A DNA stretch of 64,000 nt from Cryptomeria japonica (GCF_030272615.1 NC_081408.1:618320476-618384475); one strand, 5' to 3'; positions 35,500 through 48,044 are shown, counted from the first letter of the stretch. The notes: generated by a model not told the origin, from the letters alone. Made by a program: numbers and translations.

Positions 35500-36934
35500 C
35501 AACAAAAATGGAAAGAGCACAAAGAGAGGCACAATCACACAAGACACCCCCCAAAATTCACTCAATCAAAGAACCCCCCCAAAAGTGATGATTTGGCACT
35601 TTATAATTAGTGCATATACAATGGGCCACTTGCAAAAAATGGCAAAGTGGACTTCTGATTATAATTTTACAACTACCTCAATAAGGTCAAAAGAGACTCA
35701 AACTGATAATGCAAGAGATCTAACTAAGATCCAAGCAATTTACAAGTACCTAATAGGCCAAATAAGACCAATATCTGAAAGTACAATGTCCACTAAAAAT
35801 CTCTAAAATTTGATCATAGATTATGAAAGTAGACAAAAAAATATGCACTTTCAAAAAAAATGACACCTGAAAAGGAGGTCGTATGAGCTCAAACGAGGCC
35901 TTTGAAGTTGCAGAATTGAGGATTGGACAGGTACAGCTGAGAGAATCCAAAATTTTTGAAAAACCAGTGCACCAAAATCAGAAAATAACTACACCACTAC
36001 AAAGATCATGAAATTTTAGCCCATTTCAAAAAAAATTGCACCAAAAAAAGAGCAAAAATGAGCAAGATATGGCCTTTCAAAGTTGGATTGTAAAACTAAA
36101 AAGCTCAATGGAGAGGGGTTAAAAAATTTCAAAAACTGCTGATGTGGCATTGATGTTAGAAATTCACTGTCTTAAATTTGATGGCCGTATGACCGTCGTG
36201 AAAACTTCGCCTCCCTACTAACTGGGCGTTCGTACCGTACGGACTGTTGACTGTGCAGGCTAACTGATTGTACGGACAGATGACGTGGCTCTGTGACTGG
36301 GCGTACAGAGGTCGACTGCGGGCCAGTGGCCGCCTACCACATGGCGGGCACAGGTTCATCGGTTTAGTCACTAACAGGAGGGAGTTGTTGCTGACGGGTC
36401 AAGAGCCGAGGTCGCCGGCGGCAGGCCGGGAGCCGAGGGGGCCGACAGGTGGTCAGAGCTGTCGGTGGCAGTGGCGGCGAGTCGCGGTGGCGGTGGGGCG
36501 TGGTGGAAGCCGAAATCGGTGAGCGGGGCCTAAGGATGAGTACGGGCAGCAGCGGCTCCGACAGCAGGTATGCCTGCGACCTGTAGCACACGCAGAGTAT
36601 GGGGGGGTCTGTGGACCCCCAAAAAATAGTGAAAAAAAAAAAATTTTGATTTTTTTTTTTATCGCCTTTTTTTTTATTTTTCGATTTTTTTTTTTTTGAA
36701 AAATAATTTTTTTGAAATTTTTTTTTGAAATCCGTACGATAATAGCCAAAATGGGGAAAAAAAATTTCTCACCAAAATAGGTCGACTTTATAGTCGAAAT
36801 TTATGGAAACGGTCTCCTGGATTCAACAGTGATGTCCAAATCGCTGTATGACACCCCCAAATAATGAAGATCCCTAAATCCGAAAATAGAAGCCTTCCAC
36901 GATGTCTCCAAAAACCAATCAATGAAGCCCCAAT
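35500..36934 (-). other. Long untranslated leader of Copia-3 with a GC-rich block
   Basis: About 1.4 kb lies between the primer site and gag without coding pattern. It holds a GC-rich island (about 36180-36600, with gtacggac and ggccg-rich motifs) and homopolymer A/T runs at 36630-36740. Short frames in the island look like composition artefacts (R/P/S-rich on one strand, G/R-rich on the other). Confidence 0.6.
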
Positions 36935-36947
36935 AGCTCTGATACCA
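36935..36947 (-). promoter_or_regulatory. Primer binding site, Copia-3
   Basis: The minus strand reads TGGTATCAGAGCT, directly abutting the 5' LTR. It is a perfect initiator-Met primer site. Confidence 0.93.
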
Positions 36948-37396
36948 TGTAGGATTTTGCCAAGATCAAGGGCACAATGAAAAGCATAAAAAGAGACAAT
37001 ATAATGACAAGAACAAACTGTATTCTCATCAATATGCAAATGATCAACTGGATTAACCAATACAATGAATATAGGCCTGCTTATATAGGCAAGGCCATAT
37101 GGATGTATGAGCACACAAATATGACATGTGGCTCAATGAGAAACAAGGGTAGGTAAGAAATACTAGGGGTAGGTAGGAGAAATAATATAATATCCCACAA
37201 GAGGTGGATGATCCACCGAATGTGGAGTGTAACAGCAAAATAAGACCACAAAAGGTGGAATTTCTCCTACAAGCTCTATCCCTATGTGCACACTTCCCTA
37301 AGTGTCTCAAATCCAAACTACGAAGAGATGCATTATCTTAAGTTAACTTAAGTAAAGTGTAATAATATCCAAAATGAATATTTATTTACACCAACA
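36948..37396 (-). repeat. 5' LTR of Copia-3
   Basis: This 449-bp LTR is the partner of 30709-31157. The CTTAT target duplication follows at 37397. Confidence 0.96.
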
Positions 37397-38784
37397 CTTA
37401 TGAGTCGCATAAACTCAAAGATCATGAGTTGAATTATCCCCCTCATGATTTAGAGTTAGCGGTAGTTGTTCATGCATTGGTTGGATGGAAGCATTTTCTT
37501 CTTTAGCATCGATTCGAGTTGCATAACGATCATCACAATTTGCAATATATCTTCACGTAGTTGAATCTGAATGCCAGGTATGGGAATTAGATGGAGTTTT
37601 TGTGCGAGTATGACTTAAAGGTGAAGTACATACAGGGTAAGGAGAATGTTGTAGCAGATGCATTGAGCCACAGGAGGCATGGGGTGTCAACATTATCTCT
37701 CAGTGTTGATTTGAGGAGTCGTATTCTCAGTGGACTTCCATCAGATGCTTAGTATTAGGAAGTCAATGCGGATATTGCTTTAGGGAGGCATTTGGAGGGA
37801 AGGTATACATGTTATTCATTGAATTCTAATGGTCCTCTTCGACATTTAGGATGTATCAATGTTCCACCTTGAGATGGTCTTTGAGCATTGATTCTATTAG
37901 AAGATCATCATGCACCTTACTTGGCACATCCAGGTGTCAAGAAGATGAACATAGATTTGTGCTAGTTGTATCATTGGGCTGGCATGAGGAGATACATAGT
38001 AGATAATGTGTCATGTTTCTTGGAGTGTTAGTAGGTGAAGGTAGAGCGCCGACATCCAACAGGTTTGTTGTAGTCAAACCTAATTCTAGAGTGGAAATGG
38101 GACATCATATATATAGATTTTATTGTTGGTTTGCCTATGTCTTCACATCATCACAATGCTATTATGGTCACCATTGATAGGTTGACCAAGGTGGCTCATT
38201 TCTTGCGGTCATATCATCCTATACAATAGAGCCAGTGGCTCATATTTTCATGGAGCAGATAGTGAGATTATATGGTATTCCTCAATGGATCATCAGATCG
38301 TGATCCAATGTTCACTTTAGCATTTTGTAGAGCCCTTCAGCATGATTTAGGAGCACACCTAAACTTCAGTTCAGCATATCATCTATAGACAGATGGCCAG
38401 ACATAGAGGGTTAACTAGGTGTTGGAGGATATGTTGAGGATGTGCATCATGGATTAACAGTCTAGATGAGAGGAGTACATTCATTTGGTTGAGTTTTCAT
38501 ATAATAATGGTTATCATCATTTTATTGGTGTGTCTCCTTTTGGGGAATTATATGGTCATCCATGTCATACGCCCTTGAGTTGCAACAAATTAGAGGATAG
38601 AGTGCTTCTTCGTTCAGAGATGTTGTAGGATATGGAGTGATAGGTGAGGCATATTAGAGAACATTTGGCAACAACACAGGAGAGACAAAAGAAATATGCA
38701 GATGCTCATCGGGTTGATTGTTAGTTTTTAGTGGGTGACAAGATATTTTTGAGAGTGCATCTACAAAAGAGTCATATCCGATAT
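37397..38784 (+). pseudogene. Ty3 RNase H end and integrase
   Basis: This resumes the RNase H frame broken by Copia-3: HKLKDHELNYPPHDLELAVV, then YDLKVKYIQGKENVVADALS at the RNase H/integrase junction (37610-37665). The integrase H2C2 finger near 37900-38030 is damaged (HHAPYLAHPGVKKM). The catalytic core starts [18 protein letters not shown] at about 38100 (first Asp) and continues [13 protein letters not shown]. The second Asp block falls near 38300 in altered frames, and later blocks at 38510-38780 (SPFGELYG-like, VGDKIFLRVHLQKSHIR) run up to the hAT insertion. Confidence 0.88.
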
Positions 38785-39260
38785 CAGAGAGTTTTTTAGT
38801 GGCGATTCTTCGCCAATTGGAAAATTTCATGCGAATTGTCTAGGGCAAAATCGTGGTCAAATTGCCCAGAATTTTGGGGTTAACGGTGCACTATAGAATC
38901 TAGCTTCGCCATTGACCACACATCGCCGACGTGCATGCCAATAATATTCACCTGAAATCACTCGAACACGGGTATTAGATCACCTCCGTTATTCGCTAGC
39001 AATAGTAAAACGACCACGTACCCAGGACCTAATTCGCCAATGGTAAATTAAATGTTCATTGCACGCGTCGGCCAAATTCGCCAATATCAATTAAAACATT
39101 ATAAGCATTCGAGGACCCATTGGGCCATTTTGCCCCGCTTAAATTAAATTTTCATTGCACACCCGCACAATTCACCAAAAATGCAATTAAATTAAATGTT
39201 TATTGGCAATTGCGACGCCCCGGCCCCGCACAATTCACCAAAAATGCAATCATGGATTGC
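38785..39260 (+). repeat. hAT left subterminal region
   Basis: Directly inside the end is a hairpin tggcgattcttcgcca (38799-38814). The motif TTCGCCAAT or close variants (ttcaccaaaa) recur at about 38808, 39035, 39078, 39170 and 39232. Matching motifs cluster at the right end. Such repeats are the usual transposase-binding sites of hAT elements, and that role here is inferred. Confidence 0.65.
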
Positions 39261-39533
39261 TATAGATACACTCTTTCTTACAATTTGTTCGTGTCTGATT
39301 AGTAAATTGGGAGCTCTCGAGTCTCGATTCACATTCCGCAAATTGAGCTGGAAAGTCGAAGTTCATTCACATTGTAGAGTGGAGGGCCAGAGTTACAATC
39401 CTGCAACACAGGCCCAGGCATTCCTGATTCCTGATTCAGAGAATTGAGAAGGCATAAAGGTGAGTAATCATTTCTTCATACTTGATAGTATTAGTTTTAA
39501 CTTTTAATTCATAGTGAGAGGTCAAGACTCAAG

Positions 39534-42378
39534 ATGTCACAGTCAGACATGGATGAGACTCCTCAGGGTGGTGAAGGGATTGAGATGTCACACAAGGGTG
39601 AGACTGAGACTCCTCAGGGTGGTGAAGGGATTGAGATGTCAAAAAAGGATAAGACTCCTCAGGGTGGTGAAACTGAAGGGATTGAGAGGCCATCAAAATG
39701 CCCAAAACTTAAACTTAAAGATATTACCATAAAGTCTTTCTTTGGAATTGGCAAAATTTCTAGTCCATCAACTTCTGTAGTTGTAGAAGCCATTCACAAT
39801 AGCTCACCACCACCACAAGGTGGGATTGTCATTGAGTTAAATGCATCAAATTAAGATGGCAATACTGACACGGTAGAAGATGTTGTAAGGGATACACACA
39901 ATGAGGTAATTCACTCGGATGCAAATGCTAGTACTGAAGATGATGTTGGTAGGAAGAAAAGAAAAAGGAAAGTAAAACTAGGGCGAGAGTGGGAGATGAC
40001 AAGGAGTTTTAAGATTGATTGGGTAGCAAAGTACCCATTCATTGAACTGGTCCCAAACAATGAAGAACAACCAACAGAATGCAGGTGTAAGATTTGTAGT
40101 TGGAAAACAAAAAGAGAGAAGAAGATGCAGCTAAAGCTTGACACCATAGAAAAGCATATTGGTAAGGTTTATGAAAAATAGATCATAGACGGAAAGGAAA
40201 CACGAGTAGTAAGATGGAAATCAAAGGAAGAATGTCTTCATGTTAAGTATGCTGTGGAATATGAAGAGCATGACCACAATGACAAAACAACAATGATTGG
40301 TAATAGTGGATTTGGAAATACAATCAAGGTTGGGCTTGAACATGCAGCGAAAGATGCAAACCTCGCAAAGACTTTTCAGATGAGTGTTATTTTTCATATT
40401 ATGTCGAGAGGGCATCCTATGAAAGATTTCCCAGAATTTAGTAATTTATTATCTTTTTTGAATGTTCCTCACTATCCTATGTCACATTGGTCAATAAATG
40501 CTGGATGGGAAATGGCAAACTGTCTCGCTGAGGTGGAAAAGCAAAATTTACAAGAGAGTGTAAAAGAGTCAAATTTCATTTCATTATCCATAGATGAAGT
40601 TACTGCGGTAGATAACACTGCTTGGGTTTGTATGCATGTCTATACTATAAAAGAACACATCCGCTGAGCTCATCTACTTTGTGTTCATAAAATGAGGGGC
40701 AATTCAACAGTAGAAAATTTATATTTGGAAGTTAAGAAAGCTTTGAATGAAATTGCTGGTATGGATGACTTGACAATTGCCAAGAAGTTGGTGTGTGTTG
40801 GAGCTGATGGAGCTGCAGTAATGCAAGGTCAAAGGACCGGTCTTTGTGCAAGATTACAAACTAGTATTGCACCATACATGGTTGGTATTCACTGCATGGC
40901 CCATCGAATGAATTTAGCATATAGAATTGTAAGCAATTTCCCTACAATGTCAAAAGTTGAAGATCTGGTCCATGAGATCCACTCATACTTCTACCGAAGT
41001 CCTAAACGTTTTGCAGAATTTCAGATTTTTGCTAAGGGGGTAATAGGAGGAAACAAGCTTCTCAGGGATGTTGAGACCAGATGGATCTCCTTGCATGGAC
41101 CAGCGGAACAAGTTCTAATAGAATATCAATCTTTGATCGGTCTAATGTATGAGCAACGCTTCACAATAGACAAAGCTCCTGATCTCTTACATAAGTTAAG
41201 TGATATAGAGACTCTGTTAACTTTATCTAGTCTTCTCCCCATGCTGGATTCAATGAACAAACTTGTTAAGAAAGCCCAAGATAGAACTATGTATATCAAT
41301 GAGTATAGCACTCTACGTAAAATGACATGCTTGAGCCTAGATGGTCTATATTCAGATCTAATAGGGCGAAGCCCAAATTTTTTTAGGTGGCAGATAATTA
41401 TAGATTTGAATCATGCTGAAATTTTTTTACATTTCAATACCAAAAATGAGCTATGTCTTTGTAAAAGGATTTCAGATACCAATGCACCAATCTAAGATGG
41501 GCAAGTGAGGCAGAGCACTACCAGTTAAAAAGGAAGATTTTGACAGGATTGTTAAATCTGTTAGTGATAATTTGAAGTCTATTGCATATGAACTTTCAAC
41601 TGAGATTCATGAAAGATTCCCTTGAGAAGAAATACTTGAAGCCATGGGTTGTGTGTATCCTCAATTTTGGCATTCAATTGGAGATAATCCAAATGATGCA
41701 AAGATATATCATAAAAAACTAGAGGAATTGATATCGACATTTTCAAAAGATGCATATTGTAATGGACAGCCAATAGAAGGAATTTTAAATTCAGATCATC
41801 TTAGAAAACAATGCAAACAGTTTGCATTGGTTATGAAATAGCAGTTGGTTAACTTGGAGAATCCATTTGAACCTGGATCAATCACAAGGCTTTGGAAAAG
41901 GATAGATCAAAGTGAAGCATTGTGTATTGCAATACCAGAATATTTGAAACTTGTTGATTTATGTCAAACAATGATATTGGGGTCGGTGGAAGATGAGAGA
42001 GTTTTTAGTGCATTAGGGCTTTTGAAATCAAAGATCAGAAACAAATTAGACAAGAATTTGGAAACTTGCTTGAGGTTGTTTGTAACCCAGTATAATGTTA
42101 GAGATTTTCCATATGATAGGGTACTGGCAATCTAGAATTCCATGCGTGAAAGACGAGGGGTGTGCAACACTTTAAAAGCTGGTGGTGTTACTGCTAGTGC
42201 TAGTGCTGAGACAAATGAATATGATGGACCGCAGACTCAGAGTCAGCATGAAGATGAAGACATTTTTGAATACCCAACTCAGAATGAAGATGAACCTGTT
42301 AGTACTAGTCAGTTTCCGGATCTTGAGTCCATTTGGGATATAGAAGCTTCGGACAGTCGGACTGAGTCACTGAAGTGA
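39534..42378 (+). pseudogene. hAT transposase with N-terminal BED-type finger
   Basis: hAT transposases bind the element ends and cut and paste the DNA. The ATG at 39534 follows a possible 5'-UTR intron (gtgagt at 39460 to atag at 39513). A tandem TPQGGEGIEMS repeat opens the protein. A BED-like finger lies at 40010-40165 (W..KYPF, CKIC, KHIGK). The RNase H-like core shows SLSIDEVTAVDN (first Asp, about 40590) and LVCVGADGAAVMQG (second, about 40810), followed by the hAT-type DVETRWISLH. The C-terminal hAT dimerisation block GSVEDERVFSALGLLKSKI is at 41985-42035. Stops occur at 39852, 40179, 40665, about 41623, 41839 and 42133, with one frameshift near 41500. The total of about 945 codons resembles the long ZNF862/DUF4371-like group, an inference. 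Confidence 0.9.
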
Positions 42379-42769
42379 ATTAGCAGTCAATTTATAGGTA
42401 TTTATAATTATACTACAGTTCTTGAGTCATATTACAATTTCAATTTGCAAAATTGCAATACTATAGTTGTCATTGATGATTTTTGATATTGTATTCCTTC
42501 AATTTGTGAATCAGAAGTAGAACGGATACTTATTTCATATTTTAAAATGTGAATTTGAATTATTACTAAACAATTAAATTATTAGTAAATTGGTATTTGG
42601 TTCCACATTATGTTGAACATGAAATGCAACAATTTGTGTCACAAGACCCATAAAATTATTCATACTGCATAACCATTACTCCTAGAACCTTTCTACTGTT
42701 GGCTAGTAAACCGAAGTTGTCATGCGTTGAAAATCTGAGTTGTCCTCTATTTATTTGTCCATGTCATCG
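42379..42769. other. Transposase 3' flank
   Basis: This is AT-rich sequence after the transposase stop. It has no coding pattern and presumably holds the 3' UTR. Confidence 0.5.
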
Positions 42770-44400
42770 TCAAGTGTGGTCAAACTAGTTAGTTAGACAT
42801 GTTTAATGTTTCATCTCTAAGTGTGGTCAAACCGGTTAGTCAGACATGTTTAATGTTTCATCTCTAACTCGCAAATAAATTTCATGTTTAACAATTTAAG
42901 TGGCGAGTTAGCGGGTGTTGGACCTATTGGTTTGGGTTTAAATCACAAGGTCTCTTTTTTTTTTAGCGTTAGCATTTTATGTTAGCGAGGTGGAGATTGT
43001 TAATGAAATCGCTTTGGTCACGAGTTTGCGACTGGGTGTGATTTTATGTTGTCGCACGGTCGCGAGGTGTTTGTGGTTAAGTCATTTTAATTTGCGATCA
43101 TGCAATGTAGTTTGTATCGCAGCTTAGTTGGTTTCATCGCTTGCTAATAGGTTTTGAAGTTGTTTAGCATTTTAAGTTGTGATCTGGCGACAGGTAAGTT
43201 TTGGTTTGATTTTGTGGTCATCGCATGCTCGCCAGTTTGTAAGTCTTAAGTCAAAAAGTGTTGCGAGCATGCGATGGCGGTTAAGTGCCTTGTTGTCACG
43301 GGATCGCAAGGGTTTAAGTCAAGTTAAGTTTGGAGTTGCGAGCTTGCGATGAAATAAGTTATTTTGTTAGATTTGCAGTGGTCGCTTGCTCGCAGGTAAA
43401 GAAAGAATATTACTAATAAAGTTGCGAGGTTGCGACTGAAGGGCTTGATGAAGATCAACGGCTGTCGCTCACTCGTGAGATTCTTTGAGGATTCGTAAAA
43501 GGGGTAGCATTGTCGCTAACTCGCCGGTTCCTTTCCTAATTGTTATAACCGGTTGAGAGTGTGCGATTAAAGATGGGGGGTTGACACATGGACTTGTTTG
43601 TCGAGTTCTGTAAAAGTTTTGAATGGCAATCGCAATCAAATGCCACAGTAGCTAGTTCATGCAAGTGTGGTAATTATTAAATTAATGAGACCTGAGAGAA
43701 GTGATGGCTTGCATGATATAGATGAGATTTTGACATTTGTACAATTGCATTAATGACGGCGCCCATTCCCAAATACCATTTTATGTTGTGAGGTTGCGAC
43801 TAGATGTGATTTTATGTTATCGCAAGGTCATGAGGTGTTCGCAGTTAGGTCATTTTAATTTGCCATCATGCGATGGGGTTAAGTCGCTTGCTCGCAGGTT
43901 TTGAAGTTGTTTAGTTTTGGTTTGATTTTGTGGTCATCGCATGCTCATGGGTTTGTAAGTCTTAAGTCAAAAAATGTTGCGAGCATGCGATGGCGGTTAA
44001 GTGTCTTCTTATTACGGGATTGCAAGGGTTTAAGTCAAGTTAAGTTTCTAGTTGTGAGCTTGCGATGAAATAAGTTGTTTTGTTAGATCAACAGCTATCG
44101 CTCACTCGCGAGATTCTTTGAGGATTCATAAAAGGGGTTGCGAGCTTGTGATTAAGAGAATTTGGCAGCATTGTCGCTAACTCGCTAACACGTGGACTTG
44201 TTTGCTGGGTTCTGTAAAAGTTTTGAATGCCAATCGCCAATCAAATATAAGGGCATGAATTCAAATTTCACTCGAGTACTTTAGTTTGAAGTTTGAATTA
44301 ATGCCACAGACTGTAGCTACTAGCTAGTTCATGCAAGTGTGGCAATTAATGAGACTTGAGAGAAGCGACGACGCCCAAATAGTAAATACCATAAATTGCA
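42770..44400. repeat. Left array of CG-containing palindromic motifs
   Basis: It starts with two tandem copies of a 46-bp unit (aagtgtggtcaaac..gttag..agacatgtttaatgtttcatctct, 42772-42866). It then holds dozens of short motifs such as gcgagttagcg, tcgctaactcgc, gcgagcatgcgatgg and gcgagcttgcgatg. A unit of about 716 bp is tandemly duplicated: 43201-43378 matches 43917-44095, and the flanking atgccacag..tagctagttcatgcaagtgtgg occurs at 43644 and 44302. 42927-43030 is a direct repeat of 50281-50405. Confidence 0.75.
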
Positions 44401-44558
44401 TGATCGAGCTGACATTTTGTATAATTGCATTAATGCATTCTATCTTTGAGGTAATCCAGTGAATTGAGCTTTGCAACAATGTTGGAGAATTCGAAGTGTT
44501 GGGTGTGAGAACTCAGAAAATTTCAGAAAATTGGTTAATTTTTTCTCTTGCAGCTAAA

Positions 44559-47500
44559 ATGAGCCAGGCGACAAGTGCTACTGGAGGTTCCAAGCCCAAG
44601 CCCAAGCCCAAGGCCATGACAAGTGGAGCAGGAGAACTTGGAGGTTCCAAGGCCAGTGCCACTGAGGAAATGATGGTTAAGAAATACAAAGAGGAATTTG
44701 TAGATTTGATGCCAGGGACTTCTGTTTCTTTGAATACAAATCATTTGGCATGGAGAGATTTATTTAGCCAATGCAGAAACCCTACCACGCCTAATATGAC
44801 TGGTTATGCTCTGTTTAATTATTTCTGGAATAATAGGGTTAAGGGTGTCCCGATGTCAAACCCTTGGGATTCAAATATGGCAAAGTTAATTGTGCCAGAT
44901 GTGTATGTTGATGTGGATTTGATCAAAGAGTTGGCCAAACGCTATTGCCTAGTATCTAGGGTAATCAGAAGAAAGAACCAGTTTGCCCTAGTTTCAATTA
45001 ACAGAGCTAGCTTTGTTGAAGCTTTCTAGATTACTGGTTCTGCATGTACAGATATAGATTTGGAGTAGATTGCAGAGGATTATGACAAATACAAAGGTGT
45101 TATCAAGAAGCATGCAATCCCTAGATACATGCCTAGGGTGGATAGGAAGCTGATTATAATTCCAGAGAGTATCAAACCACCATTTGACATCACAACTTTC
45201 CACCATTATATGCATTGTACAATTTATGGATTATGCAGAGTGTTGGGTTTTGATAGAGATTCAACAGTGTCAGCTGAATTACTAATGCTAGCCATGGACA
45301 TTCAACACCCAGATGTTAACAAAGATTATGATTATGTGGGCTATGTGGTTGAAAACATTCATAATGCTCTAGTTGAAATTCAGAGTGGTGCACCCAGCCC
45401 TACATTCAAGCATTATTCATTGCTGATGCATTTAATCTTGTTCTATAATGTTAAGTTCTTGGATAAAGAATTGGAGCTTTTCAAAGAAGAACTCAGTGTC
45501 TTAATGCCAATACAAAGATGGACCCAGGTTTGGGATAGTAGTTCTCCCCATTCTTCTTTCCTTTTCTTTGAAAATTGGATTGTTTCGCCAATTATGGAAA
45601 TGCTAGGAATAACTAGGGAACGATTGTCAATTGATGTTAGGAGAGTTTTGAGACCTTACCAGTTTGTTCCAAACTAGTCTATTTCACATAACTGGGGGGA
45701 CTTTTATTTTTTTGATAACTTTTCTATGATCAGAGTCTATGGGTGTCCTCACCCTCCCCATATTTTACCAAAGTTTGTTCCAATTAGGATTGCTTTTATG
45801 GAGTTTATCTGGCAATTGACCCTAGTTGAAAAAGAATACCTTGATAAACATAGGAAGGGTTCTTTTCTTCCTAAGCTTTGGGTTGCATCTGATTTTACCA
45901 TTGGTAGGAGTTTCTTTGATGAAGTAAACAATTTCCTTAAACAATATAGGTTGGTTAATCCTGTGTCTAGATTTTGTGATCCTAAACAATTTATTAAAAT
46001 TGCAATGCCAAAAATGACACCTTGGGCCGCAATAAAGGACCATGAACCATTGGATGATGAAGATGTGGTTAGAAATTTGCTGAGAAAAGATGAAGTACAA
46101 GAAAGGAGAAGAAAATGGAAAAATTTGATGAGAGTTGAAGCAGAATTGAAGGCTGCTGACCCTAGTTTCTCAGGTTTTTGCCCTGATAGCCCGTACCTAG
46201 AGAGGATTAACAAAATGTTGAGTTTATATGAAACTCTGATGGAACAAATGCCTCCAATTCCAGATTCCAAAGTGGTTGCTTAGCAGCAAGACCCCCAAGA
46301 TGTACATTCTTCACATGGAAAGAGGCCACTTAGTGTGTGTGCTCATGCTAATGATGTAGAGAGTGGGGATGAAGTTCAATCTACCCCAGCTACAAAGAAA
46401 CAAAAAACCAGTGAGGTCGGTACAATTGTGAGGAGAGACCCTGCTGGAGAAATTGTTATAGAACAAGGACAATACTTTCATCAAATAAGGACACATCTCA
46501 AAGAAGCAGGGCAGAATGAAGAACAGGGAGAAACAAACGAAGCCCTTGCTCAAGGCTTTGATGAGAGTGTGATGTTGTCAAATGAATTCATGAAAGATGA
46601 TGACTTTATTAAGTCAGATGAATTTAAAAGTTTTTTGTCAAGATTGAAACAAAAACAATTAAGACAAAATCTGATCATAGAGGAAGCAAATGAAGAAAAG
46701 AAACAGGAGATCATCGAGGCACTGGAGCAATATGATCATGACAAGGAGCAAATATCTGTGGAACAGGCAAGACACTTGATTAAGAGTATTGGTATGATTA
46801 TGATGCCTAACTGGGATATCCAGTCTACTTTTATTATTGATCAGATTAGGAAGCAAGAGGATCCAATGTTCAAAACTAAATTTGAAATTGGAGATGTAAT
46901 AAGAGGATCAGGATTTAATCCTAAGTCAAAGATACTTGCTGCTTGGTCTTTGGCCCCTTCCACTCAAAAGCCCCACCTTCTAAATATCCAAGTAGAAAAG
47001 AAAGATGACAGGATGATCTGGAACTTGCAAAACACAACTGACACAGAGATTGCCTCTTTTTTTACTCAAGTTTCTTTCATGAATTTATCAAAAATAGAGG
47101 ATTTGTCAAGAAGATACACAAAAACATATACCCAATTGATTACATTGAATAAAAAATATGAAGAGACACTGATGAAGAAGGGCACTCTGGAGGAAGAGTT
47201 AGTGGATTTGAAAGAAAAAATTGCAAATGAGCCCCCTCCAATACAGATTATAGAACAAGTACAAGAAATACTAGCTGATGTGACAACAAAAATGGAGGAA
47301 TACACACGGAAAATTGAAAAGCTTGAAAAGGAAAAAAATGTCAAGGCTATCTCTGTTGTGTTAGGAATTCTGAAACACAGGATTAATGTATTGAAAGGAA
47401 AATTGATGGTAGTGCATAATTTGCACATTTCTTTGAAAAAGGCAAGTAAAACATCCTCAGAGGCTGTCGCTTTTCTTGGACCTTTGTTCAATGTTTGGTC

Positions 47501-48044
47501 AGGAAGAAGAAGATTAATGGATAAGCTAGATACTGCAATGATGTATAGTGACGAGTTCCCTCCCAAGATCAGTGACACCAAAGACATGGTGGAGATAATG
47601 AATGCAGCTTATGCATTTTTCACAGGGAAGGATGTGCTTATAAATGAAAAATTGTAGACATTTGGGGAAGGTTATAGTAAATTGGTGCCTTCAATTTATG
47701 GTAGTAATGGATAGTTGAAATCAGTTTCTGATTGGACCAGCGAATTTGATTTGATTATGGAGTAAGAAGAAATAATCAAGCATGTAAATGAACAGGTTGA
47801 TGCTGATTTCCTTAACGGTCTGCTTGATTCACTGTTCAAGGTTGAGTTTGACCATGCAAAATTTATTGTTGAGTCCAGGGCAGTTACAGATGCCAGATGG
47901 ACAGATTTAGTTGCAAAGTTGGAAGAGGTAAAGGCATTCAGTTGGCCAACAGACAAAGAGGTGGACAGGTGGCAAGCCATGCTAAAGCCAAAGGCAAAGA
48001 AGAAATATCAGGTTGAGGTTGCTACCCAAGATTGCTCACAGTAA
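44559..48044 (+). pseudogene. Unrecognised 1,160-codon accessory protein of the hAT element
   Basis: I do not recognise this protein. The ATG at 44559 follows a strong acceptor (ttttttctcttgcag, ending 44553), so a 5'-UTR intron is likely. One frame runs 1,161 codons to the TAA at 48042 without a frameshift. Internal stops are TAG at codons 157, 170, 373, 575, 1033 and 1052, and TAA at 1069. The N-terminus is low complexity (GSKPKPKPKAMTSG). Codons 50-560 look globular and aromatic-rich (LNTNHLAWRDLFSQCRNP, ITTFHHYMHCTIYGLCRVLG, FKHYSLLMHLILFYN, FFENWIVSPIMEMLG). Codons 593-720 are acidic and Gln/Glu-rich with TPATKKQKT, which could be a nuclear signal. Codons 840-930 form a probable coiled coil (LNKKYEETLMKKGTLEEELV). 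There is no transmembrane segment, zinc finger, RT or protease motif. A plant-transposon-associated role is inferred from context only. Confidence 0.75.

Larger units (their letters stand above)
30709..37396 (-). mobile_element. Copia-3: young Copia retrotransposon
   Basis: Two 449-bp LTRs (30709-31157 and 36948-37396) differ at six positions by my count. The 5-bp target duplication is CTTAT (30704-30708 and 37397-37401). The minus-strand order is LTR, primer site, about 1.4-kb leader, gag, protease, integrase, RT, RNase H, polypurine tract, LTR. It interrupts the Ty3 RNase H. It differs in protein and LTR from the other three Copia elements and lacks their C-tract LTR motif. Confidence 0.96.

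Noticed and set aside
36268-36591. GC-rich open frames on both strands, R/P- or G/R-rich
   Set aside because: Overlapping frames on opposite strands in a GC island are composition artefacts. The region is the Copia-3 leader.
42770-44400. Regularly spaced repeats resembling a CRISPR array
   Set aside because: Repeats are imperfect, irregularly spaced and in a plant transposon context. There are no identical repeats with unique spacers.
44559-48044. TAG reassigned or read through as a sense codon in the accessory gene
   Set aside because: A TAA also occurs in frame, and neighbouring retroelements have the same kind of stops. Deamination decay is simpler.
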